Shown here in pieces: positions 36,270 to 44,964 of a DNA stretch of 64,000 bases. The notes under the pieces are model-generated. The model saw only the letters and a program-made list of their open reading frames with translations. It ran no database searches and had not been told where the DNA came from. The DNA is taken from assembly GCF_023343835.1 (NCBI RefSeq), contig NC_064437.1, positions 51,286,972 through 51,350,971 on the forward strand, in the 5' to 3' direction. How positions within the stretch are numbered: the first letter of the stretch is position 1; every line of letters starts with the position of its first letter. Source of the stretch: Lagopus muta. Its lineage: Eukaryota; Chordata; Aves; Galliformes; Phasianidae. The translations under genes and the position numbers were made by a program.

Positions 36270-36791
36270 CGCCTCCGGGGGCTTAAAGGTCCCGCGGGGC
36301 GCCGTATCCCCCTGTCCATCTCCCTTTCTATGCCGCTTTTCGCCTCTGCCGCCTAACCGCTGCCCGGCACCGCGCGCGGGGCAGGTAGGAGCCGCGCTCG
36401 CGTAGAGGGCTCCGACGGGGGACGGTCAGCGCCGTGCCCGGCACCGCGCCCACCGCTCCGGCACAGGGTCACCGAGCGGAGGGCGGCGGGAAGGGCCCTT
36501 GCGCCTCCGCTCTCCCTCGCGCGGAGCGGCCGTCGCGCACCGCAGCCCCTCCCTCACGGCGGCGGCTGAGGGTACCGCGCGGCGCCGCTGCTGCGGGAGA
36601 GGAGCTGGGAAGGAACTGCCGCCACCCGGCCGGCAGGTGCAGCCTCTGCCCCGGGGGAGAGAGGGCTCGCGCGGTGCTGGGGAAGGGCTGCGATCGCGTT
36701 GTGTGCTTGTGGCGGCTGTTGGCGCCCTGAGCGAGCTATGGGGTGGCTAGTGGTAGTGCAGCGCTTCCACTGCTGCTCGTAACCGTGGAGT
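36270..36791 (+). other. CPEB3: CPEB3 non-coding first exon, boundaries uncertain
   Basis: The first coding exon of CPEB3 opens with a splice acceptor 11 bases before the ATG, so at least one upstream untranslated exon must exist. Gene order and the CpG island place it here. Three usable plus-strand donors are visible: CAG|GTAGGA (exon end 36384), CAG|GTGCAG (36636) and GAGT|GTAAGT (36791). The sequence alone does not choose between them or fix the start site. The 98-codon ORF at 36434-36730 is not taken as coding. Confidence 0.5.
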
Positions 36792-39700
36792 GTAAGTCCT
36801 TAAGGGCTTTGAAAATCCATTCTATGTTCTGAAGTCGATATGCAGTAGCGCAGCATAAGAAGCTGGAACTTCTGAGTCCGAAAAGCCTTTATGGAACAAA
36901 GGGACAGACAGCACCTGAGGGTTACTGCTTCTTGTCCCCCTGGGGCCCTCACCTGCTCTTTCCTCAGCCCAGATGTGCATGTATTGGCACGTGTGGAGAA
37001 GTTCTGCATGTTGTGCTTCCCACGCAAAGGGCAGAGGTGTTGTTTGCAGAAACGCCTACTACAGTTCCAATTCTTAGGAAGGTTGGTGGGTAAAGATCAG
37101 ATTTAGGTCTTTCTTCTCGAGTTTTGATGGGTGTGTATATACATATCTAACAACTGCTGTGTGTAGCCAGTCCTCAAAATCTTGCGTCAGTTGTATCTTG
37201 CTGTGTTATGCTTCATTTGCTGTACAAGGTGGTGGCTTTCTGGGCCAGCTCCACACCTGTGCACCCTCTTCAGCACACATCAGTTCATGCTTGAGATGAG
37301 CAGAATTTGCCTGGTAGCTCTGTGCAGCTGCAGAGATCAGGTAGGACAAGAAGGAGCCTGCAGTGAATGTACTTCATCCTTTGACCCTGCTGTCATAGCT
37401 AAGGGGAAATGTCTGGTTTTGAGTCTTTGATGGGAGAAAAATACTGTAAAATATCTGTTTAAAAAAAAAAAAGTGGAGGGCTGCACTGTTGTCAGATTAC
37501 AGAACAAACGTGTAAGTTGGTTATGCAGTTGGACCTAAATTTATGTACATTGTTCTGTTTTTGCTATTGCTTTGTGCCTGATATTATTTTTCTCAGATTT
37601 TATTTTCCATTTTTCTTTTATTATCTGGACTTAGACTTACAAGCTGTATTCTATACATAGAATAAGGACAGTGTTGTCTGTTTTCTGATTACCAAAGCTA
37701 TCATCAGCAGGAGTGCCAAAGCAGTTACATTTTGGTAATTTTTTCCTACAGAAAGTATCTACAGAAGCAAGTAGGAAGAGGGCAGCGTGCTGACATCCTG
37801 TCCAAGAAAATTTATTTTTAACTTTGTCTTAGGACAGTAAAATTCAATTTTACTTGCAGTACTGGGAAGTCTTGTGCGTACAGTAGGCTGAGTAAACCAT
37901 GTAGGCGTGGCTTCCTGGAAGAGAACCTAATACCCACTTTCCCAATTACAGCTGCTTGTGAAATATTAGAGCAGTACTGGTTACCAGAGTCTGTGATTCC
38001 TGGACTTCATCTGGAACAAATGCATTGTCTATTGGTCAAAGTACTGATCAGATAGGCCAGACAAATGCTTGGGTTTTATGTAGTTATTCTGAAACCTTAC
38101 AGATGAAAGGAAGGAAGTCTATTTTATTTCTGGGATTTGTACAGCTTCTGTGTTTTGGTTTTGGGGCAGGGAGGATAAGCTAGTTGCCTGCCATTTAGGA
38201 TAAGGCTATGAGGTTGTGATCAGCAGTAATGACTTTGGGCAATAGTTACCCAAAGAAATGTGACTGGAATCCATCATCACCTGGCTACTATATGAAGCTT
38301 GAGAACAGTCTCTCACAAAGAAGGCTTCTTTGCCCCCTGCCAGGGAGGGAGGGATGACAAAAGCGGTTGAGACATGTGTATTGGGTCACGTGGTAAACAC
38401 TTGGCAGGTGTGTACATCATATTTCCTTGTAAATATGCAATATAGAAAAACATGACAGACCTCATAACATCCTATGAATAGCTTAAAAATCCCCAAATCT
38501 AGAAACTGATTTGTGTCTTTTTCAATCTTCAAGACTTTGTTGGGCAGCTTTAGGTATGGAATCTCAATTTGTCCTCTCAGAAAGAAAATGTGGTGTTAAA
38601 ATACATAAATAACCAACAGTTTCTAAGTTTGAAAGAACTCTCCTTATTCCCCAACAGAGCAAAAGTTGTCATTCCATCCTCATCTCTTCCCTCTACCAGG
38701 ACTGAATATGCAGCTGCCCCATTCAAATGCTTTCTTTATTCTCCCCAACAGTCTCCTTCAAGTCACTCTCCCTATCCCCCTTTACTGTTCCTTTTCTTTC
38801 TACTTTTTATTACAGTGACAGTTTGTATCTTAAACCTCAGACTTGCTCTTGCAGCTTTTTTTTTTTTTATTACACTGTTGTTTTCCATACCATCCCTAAA
38901 TGGAGTCCTCATTGTTCTGTCTCTCTGATGGTTGTGCTGATTCATTTGGTCCTCTCTTGCCTTCACCCGATGGGAGCTGCATTTGAGCCTGGAGGGGACT
39001 CCCTGAGGAGGACTCCCTTTTGCCAATATGAAGTGTAGGATGAGGACTGCTACCACTTGGGATTTGGCAGAACTCAGCCTCACTGGTGCCAGCTGGAGGT
39101 GGCAGCCATTTTGAATTAAATAAGACCACACACTTGAAGAGAAGTACAGAATTAAATGAAAACTATGAAAAATAATATAAGCTGCTTAGAGCTATCAGAT
39201 TTATACCAGAAAGTCACATTTTAAAACATTAAATTGTTTGATAACAAACTTGCAGAGATTTCATTAAGCTTGTTAAGGTAACTGATAAACAATTAACATT
39301 AGAATAGCATGGAGTATATTAAATATTTACCTGTCCGTTTCAGCAGCACTGCTTTAACACATTCTTTTCATTTGACAACACTGAAGCTGTTGGAATTATT
39401 CACTAATTTAAACAAAGCTAAGCAATCTAGCAATATGAAAGCATTCTCTTTATTCAATAGTGCATTATAACTGCATATAAAAAATAAATGGCAAGATCAC
39501 TTTATATTTCATATTTGCTTGATTCTGTCTTTCTAAATGCAAGGAGCCCTCCATTAAATTCAAATGAGATATATGTAAACTGAGAAAAATGTTTCTACAA
39601 TAAAACTAAGTTTTTCAGTAATGTACTTTAACCTTCAAGTTAGTTGGAAAATTCACTTTGTGATAGAAAGACTGGCATGGGTTTTTAGCTATAGAAGGCA

Positions 39701-39919
39701 TAAATTACTTCGTAATGAATTTCATCAAACAAAAACGCACTCAGTACAATCTTAGCTAAGTTAGCTAGGCTTACTTGAGCTTTTCTTACATTTGTTTCTT
39801 TGGAGTTGGCCCAGGTCAAGAAATTCAGGTATCAGATTGAATGAAGCTTTTGTTTCCTGATACAGCTGTTGTTACTATCTTTTAACTTCCAATTACAAAA
39901 CAGTTGGCTGGTAGGAAAG

Positions 39920-39920
<1 letters not shown>

Positions 39921-39975
<55 letters not shown>
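39921..39975. repeat. (A)55 homopolymer
   Basis: 55 uninterrupted A, the longest homopolymer in the window. CTGGTAG occurs just before (39909-39915 area) and just after (about 39981-39987), which could be a short target-site duplication or chance. Confidence 0.85.
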
Positions 39976-39978
<3 letters not shown>

Positions 39979-41312
39979 TCTGGTAGCTAATGGATCAAAA
40001 GACTCCATTAAACCTTGAATTTCTTTGGTTAAGTAGCATTTCTCTGTTAGTGACTGTCATGATTACTTTCATTATCTTAATATTTGATCTGCAAATGAAG
40101 CTGTCTCCTGTCTCCTTTCACATCAGTCTTCACAGCATCTGCAGGGAGCAAGAAAGGGCATAAAGGAGGGCTGCACAGTGACCAGGGCTAACCCTGTACT
40201 AGCTGAGGTTTCAACAAATGAGACATTTTCAGCTGCTGTCAGAAAGCAATTTTCCTGGCCTTTAATGATTCAGAGCAGTGCAAACAGGTTAGAGCAAGTG
40301 TTCAGAGACTCTTGATTACAGCATTAATTCAAGGCGAGTGGACCACACAGTCCAACATAAATAGACAGCAGAAAGCAAAATACAGGGGTGGTTTAGCAAG
40401 CTGTTTTCAAATACCCTCATTTATCTTTCTCAGAGTTCAGCCACAAAGCTGGGCATATTTCATCTTCGAAAAGACAGCCTGAAACTTTACGAAACGCTGA
40501 TAGTTTCACATTTCAGATTTCTGCTATGTGATTTTCATACAAGTGTTAGCATTCCTTTTCCAGAATTATTGATATCATTGATTATCCAGAACAATTAATG
40601 GATCAGCAAGAGATGGAATACAAAGGCCTGCAGACTAAATTCTGAAAACTGTCTGACCTATAACATCAAAATGAGATTCATTCCTTTCAATCTGTGTACT
40701 GAAGTAGGAGATATGTGGATGGTGGTTGTGGAAGGAAGGTAGCTAAAATGAGGAGCTGCAGTATGGAGTGGATGTGGTGGTAAATAGTAAAATATTGGTC
40801 TGCCTTTTTATTTTTTCCTGAGTAGGGTTATTACTATTTTCCTTCTTTAAAGGATTTGAAGTTATAACAGTAGCTCAGTAATGAAGAAACAGTAATTTGC
40901 AATTTGGAAGGTATTCATATCATACAGCCCACGTGCTGATTTTTGTTTTGAAGTTTCATACTTGCCCTATCTGTGCTTCAGTTGGAATGCTTTTAGAACT
41001 GGTGTTGTGACAAGTGGCTCCTTAATGTTTTCTACATCTAAGTAATGTGGCACCATCCCGTTTGTAATAGTGGTGATGGTTTTTCATAGATGATAAGCCT
41101 TGTAAATAATTCCTTGTACGTAAATTTGGAGATTTGAAGGAAGTTGGGAGTCCTGGAAGCACTCCTTTGGCTAGCGATTGCTGCTCCACGTAGCTGTGTG
41201 CTCTGGCCATAAAAACGCTGCGTGCAGCTCAGCTGCCGTTGCGCGCTGTCAGCTCCGTGCGGCACGCGCTGTGTCTGTCCGAGCTCCTCTGGGCAGCGGA
41301 GCGCAGCAGCCC

Positions 41313-41332
41313 GAGCTGAGCTGAGCTGAGCT
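41313..41332. repeat. (GAGCT)4 tandem repeat
   Basis: Four perfect copies of the pentamer GAGCT inside the GC-rich patch. Confidence 0.9.
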
Positions 41333-41380
41333 GCCCGGCGCTGCAGGCCCTGCTTGGGCAGCCAACGCCGCCCCCGTCGG

Positions 41381-41399
41381 ACTGCAAAACCCAGAATGC
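41381..41399 (+). promoter_or_regulatory. ZNF143-like motif
   Basis: ACTGCAAAACCCAGAATGC matches 16 of 19 positions of the ZNF143/Staf consensus, including the full CCCAGAATGC end. It is in the intronic GC patch. Confidence 0.45.
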
Positions 41400-42871
41400 C
41401 GCGGCAGAGCATGCGCTGACAGCTCCCAGTTGTCAAAGTGCTCTTGCCAGAGTGGGCCGACTGTTTGTCACACCAAACCCGAAAGGACAAAATAAACACA
41501 CTGTTTTATTGAGCTTTAGATACAGAAAATCCAAAGGTAACTGTTCCTTAAGAATTTCTGTGTCGACTGCATGGGTTACTGCATGCAAGCAGAGGTGGTA
41601 TTGCTGTGGGGATATAGATTTCCTGTTCTGGTTTGTGTATTTGCTCAAATACTTATAGCACCTCTTGATTATTTGCTGTGTATAGTCCAGTGTTAGACAT
41701 GGGTGGCCTCTCAGTCTTTCTTTTTTTTATCCAGTGTTTTTCCATTCAGACTGGCTTTGCTGTTAAAGGTAGGTCTTGACCTTGACAAGAGAATTGAATT
41801 GTGGTGATTTTACCTTTAAGAAACAGTATGAAAATGAATGTGGATTACAGTCTTTAGGATAAAGTTCAAAAACAAATGGCTAAGTCAAGGTACATATGTG
41901 AAACAACTGCTGTGCTAGCCACTATAGATAACCTGATGACTAACTGATTTAAATATACTTTACTGATGGCAGGACTGTAGTATTTCAGCTGCTGTATTTT
42001 TTTCTCAATATACTTTTGTGCAGGGAAGGGGTAAACAATTATGCTTTTTCTCTCTGCTACAAAATTGTCAATAATTTTCTGCAGTCTTAGAATTAATGGT
42101 GATGTTGCTATAAACGCAGATGATGGAAAGCTACATGAAGCTTGGTGTGTTCTGGTTTTTCTACAGCACTGCTTTAAGCCGCCTCCAGGTTTCCCCTGCC
42201 CCATTGGCAGCAGCAGGGCTGCTGGCTGGGTGTGATAGTTTGCCCCGTTCTTGGGAACTTGCCCTAATGTTGTCTCACAGCATAGACTTGCATGAACCCT
42301 TGCTGTTCGTTTTGTATGGAGAGGGGAAATACTAGGGAGCAAGCCAAGTAACTTATAGAAGAAATGTATCCTTACATTCATTTGAGGTAAAAAGTCTGTG
42401 AGTGACTATGTAGGAATTAAAAAATAATAAACTAAAGGTGTGTATAGGCCATCTCAAAACCGTTGTCAGGAGTCACTGACTTTGCTCTTTGACACCTTTC
42501 TTAACCAGATAATTGGTTTGGCTGGACTTTACTTTGTTCCTTTGAAACAGCAATCCTAAAAACAGCGTGGCCAAGCTGTTGTGATTAGCTCAGTAGAAAT
42601 GCAATTAGGCATTTGGTGATCACCATCTTTTACATACTTCAATTGAGAAACTGGTTTTGGCTCATTCAACATGCTTTTGAAATGTATAATAATCTCTTCA
42701 ATAGACTAGAAGTCTGTGACATGTGGAGGATCCTGTTTTAGTTCCATGCAATGATGTTTACATCTGCATTACTATTATGGTGTTTTGAAATATTGATCAA
42801 ATTCCAGTACCTGCCCTCCTTTATATGAATCCCCCCTTCTATCAGGTATAAGACTCAGTCATGCTATGTAC

Positions 42872-42890
42872 ACTCGCTTCTAAAGCGAGT
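42872..42890. repeat. perfect hairpin, 8-bp arms
   Basis: ACTCGCTT (42872-42879), 3-base spacer, AAGCGAGT (42883-42890). Small perfect inverted repeat in CPEB3 intron 1, function unknown. Confidence 0.75.
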
Positions 42891-43354
42891 TTAAGCTTAT
42901 GTATCGATGTAGCAAATAAATTCCATCACTAGTCCTTGTCTTGTGCATCTAAAGATGGCCATGTCTCTACTTAAAACATTCGACTTAACCTCATTTTAAT
43001 TTTTCACTGTGAAAGCATCGGGAGCGTTACAGCCGAGTAGCACCTCCCCGATTTGCTCCTTTTGGCCTTATATTTCCCTACGAACAGATGACGGACGGTT
43101 TTCTGGAGAAGGCAATAGAGCGGGACGCCTTTGCGGCGAAGCAGCGCTGCGCCCCGCAGTGCCGCCGGCTCGGCCCCGCCGAGGGTCGCTCCCCGTCCCC
43201 GCGGCCCCAGCACGGCGGTGCCGGCCGGAGAGCCTGGCTGCTTGCTGGGGAAATGGGTACCGGCTCCTTTAAAGGTGCCCTCATCGGAAAGGGGGTGGAG
43301 AAGAGCGGAGACTGGTGTCTCTTTAACCTTGCTGAAGGACGCAGCAGTATTTAT

Positions 43355-43368
43355 TGACGTATGCAAAT
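43355..43368 (+). promoter_or_regulatory. CRE-half site fused to octamer motif
   Basis: TGACGT is followed at once by ATGCAAAT, an exact octamer. TGACGT is the CREB/ATF half site and ATGCAAAT the POU-factor octamer. Confidence 0.45.
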
Positions 43369-43373
43369 AGCCA

Positions 43374-43400
43374 GGGGGAGGAGGTGGAGGAGGAGGAGGG
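43374..43400. repeat. GGA-rich purine tract
   Basis: G/A-only sequence apart from one T, made of GGA units. It is next to the CRE/octamer block. Confidence 0.8.
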
Positions 43401-43786
43401 TGCTTGGAAAAACAGGAACCAGAATCAGTTTCTCATTGCAGGGTGAGAGCTCTGAGTTCCGGTGTAAGAGAAAAGAGACGTGGCGAAATTGCTGTATATC
43501 TCTGCCCTATAAGCACATCTCTCATTTAGACTGAAGGGAAACAAGGCATCAAAAAGGGTGAAGCATCTTAAAAAATATTTTCAAGACAATCTAGCATGAT
43601 CAAAGCTTACATGTTCCTAAATGGGGGAGGGGGAAGATTACGGGTTTGCCTTGCAACTTGCTGTAGCATATAGCACTACTAATAGGAGGAGATTTTTGAC
43701 CGGCAAATGATTAAAGCAGCCTCATTTGTGCTATGAATGACAATGCTAATAATCTGTCTTTGTGGTTTTTTCCCCTACTGTTTCAG

Positions 43787-44697
43787 CTGCGCAAACCATG
43801 CAGGATGATTTACTGATGGACAAAAGCAAAGCCCAGCCCCAGCAGCAGCGGCAGCAGCAGCAGCAAGATCCAAACTCAGCAGAAGCCCCCTCTACGCCCA
43901 TCTCGTCAGAGACGCCCAAGCCAGAAGACAGCAGCTCAGTGACTAGTATCGGCACATCGGCTCCTTCCCAAAATAGCAAGGAGAAGATGCAGATGGAGTC
44001 TCCCATTTTGCCTGGCTTGAGCTTTCACCAGCCTCAACAAGAACCTGCAGCCGGCACCTCCTTGTCTCCCTCCTTCGGCAGCACCTGGTCGACGGGGACC
44101 ACAAACACGGTGGATGATAGCTTTTTCCAGGGGATTACTCCGGTCAATGGAACAATGCTTTTCCAGAATTTTCCACACCATGTCAACCCTGTATTTGGTG
44201 GCACTTTCTCTCCTCAAATTGGCCTAGCTCAGACTCAACACCACCAACATCAGCAGCAGCAGCAGCAAGCTCAGCAGCAGCAGCAGCAGCAGCGGAGGTC
44301 TCCTGTGAGCCCTAATCAGGCGCCTTTTGCCCAGAGAAATGCTGCTTACAGCCATCAGCCCATCATGACCAGCAAACCGTCTTCCTCTTCTGCATCCTCT
44401 TCTTCTTCCTCCAGCTGGAATAACCATCAAAATGCAGCTTGGAGTACACCTTCCAACCCTTGGGGTGGGCTGCAGGCTGGTAGGGACCCTCGAAGGGCAG
44501 TTGGAGTGGGGGTTGGCGTGGGAGTGGGGGTCGGTGTACCCTCCCCCCTCAATCCCATTTCACCCCTTAAAAAACCATTCTCCAGCAATGTCATTGCCCC
44601 TCCGAAGTTCCCACGGGCTGCACCCTTAACCCCCAAATCCTGGATGGAAGACAACGCGTTCAGGACGGACAATGGCAACAATCTGTTGCCTTTTCAG
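43787..44697 (+). CDS. CPEB3: CPEB3 first coding exon (residues 1-300)
   Basis: The ATG at 43798 opens 900 nt (300 codons) to a donor CAG|GTAAAT after LPFQ. The reading MQDDLLMDKSK... to ...FRTDNGNNLLPFQ is clearly CPEB3. The family protein is an RNA-binding translational regulator with prion-like behaviour at synapses. This exon is its disordered N-terminus: Gln tracts at 13-23 and 152-165, a conserved middle (GITPVNGTMLFQNFPHHVNPVFGG region), Ser tract 195-206, a Val-Gly repeat 235-247, and the conserved SPLKKPFSSNVIAPPKFPRAAPLTPK segment. The two RRMs and zinc-binding domain that bind RNA are in later exons outside the window. A more upstream in-frame ATG (43762) lies in the intron before the acceptor and is not used. 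Read through the donor, the frame stops after six more codons (44716-44718). Confidence 0.96.
43840..43866 (+). repeat. CAG repeat coding polyglutamine 1
   Basis: Three CAG, one CGG, four CAG and one CAA encode Q15-Q17, R18, Q19-Q23 of CPEB3. Confidence 0.92.
44251..44292 (+). repeat. CAG repeat coding polyglutamine 2
   Basis: Five CAG, CAA, GCT, then seven CAG encode Q152-Q157, A158, Q159-Q165. Nearly pure CAG, so prone to length variation. Confidence 0.93.
44380..44415 (+). repeat. serine tract in CPEB3
   Basis: TCT/TCC-rich run encoding S195-S198, A199, S200-S206. Confidence 0.9.
44500..44538 (+). repeat. Val-Gly dipeptide repeat in CPEB3
   Basis: Encodes alternating V and G from V235 to V247. 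Codons vary (GTT, GTG, GTC, GTA; GGA, GGG, GGC, GGT), unlike the uniform CAG tracts. Confidence 0.9.
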
Positions 44698-44940
44698 GTA
44701 AATGTACCTTCTACATAGTGACAGCTATCACAGTTGTATTTTATTGCAGGGATATATTTCGCTTTACTTTTCTATATGAGAGACATCTCCATACTTCATG
44801 TCTGCACTGAATAGTCATCCCATATAAAAGAAATAAGCTTGGTCTAAGGGAGGTGCACACTCAGAGGTTCCAAATTTTGGCTTGGTGTTAACAGTCTCCT
44901 TGTACTTATAATCTGTTCTTAAACATGACGGGGCTTAACC

Positions 44941-44964
44941 TTGTTGTTGTTGTTGTTTGTTTGT
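44941..44964. repeat. (TTG)n / TTTG short repeat
   Basis: A few TTG then TTTG units shortly after the CPEB3 donor. Confidence 0.75.

Larger units (their letters stand above)
35640..36760. promoter_or_regulatory. divergent CpG-island promoter of MARCHF5 and CPEB3
   Basis: About 1.1 kb of dense CpG and GC-rich sequence spans the MARCHF5 start codon and the region where CPEB3 should begin. Human CPEB3 and MARCHF5 also start next to each other in opposite directions, so a shared divergent promoter is the natural reading. No TATA box is evident for either direction. An NRF1-like and a ZNF143-like motif, both typical of such promoters, lie at 36211-36222 and 36246-36264. Long ORFs on both strands here follow from GC content. 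Confidence 0.88.
41195..41430. promoter_or_regulatory. GC-rich patch, possible alternative promoter
   Basis: A short CpG-enriched block stands out from the AT-rich CPEB3 intron. It has a TATA-like CATAAAAA at 41208-41215 at its left end, four GAGCT units (41313-41332), and a ZNF143-like motif at 41381-41399. Together these suggest a promoter or first exon for a CPEB3 isoform or a separate transcript. A minus-strand ORF of 153 codons (41038-41499) crosses it without recognisable homology. Confidence 0.45.
43010..43403 (+). promoter_or_regulatory. GC-rich patch just upstream of CPEB3 coding exon
   Basis: CpG-dense sequence at about 43010-43345 ends in a TTTATT/TGACGTATGCAAAT block (43350-43368) and a GGA-rich purine tract (43374-43400). 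It lies 400-800 bases upstream of the first coding exon. It may be an alternative CPEB3 promoter whose transcript splices to, or runs through, that exon. The 68-120-codon ORFs in it are probably GC artefacts. Confidence 0.5.
36800..43786 (+). other. CPEB3 intron 1
   Basis: About 7 kb between the promoter island and the first coding exon. It ends in a good acceptor (CCCCTACTGTTTCAG). Contents: a 55-base A run (39921-39975), a GC-rich patch at 41195-41430, a perfect short hairpin (42872-42890), and a second GC-rich patch at 43010-43345 with adjoining regulatory motifs. ORFs of 119-171 codons in this interval show no family resemblance. Confidence 0.75.

Noticed and set aside
36434-36750. ORFs of 98 and 83 codons in the CPEB3 side of the promoter island
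   Set aside because: GC-driven, no homology recognised, in the expected untranslated exon.
41038-42381. Minus-strand ORFs of 153 and 171 codons in CPEB3 intron 1
   Set aside because: No resemblance to known proteins and no CPEB3 or MARCHF5 relation. Kept only as part of the GC-patch observation.
43762-43797. Upstream in-frame ATG giving a CPEB3 N-terminus MVFSPTVSAAQT-
   Set aside because: It lies within the intron's polypyrimidine/acceptor sequence (AG at 43785-43786). The family start is the ATG at 43798.
43746-44681. Minus-strand ORFs opposite the CPEB3 exon (for example Pro-Thr repeats, Leu runs)
   Set aside because: Mirror readings of the Val-Gly and CAG repeats of CPEB3.
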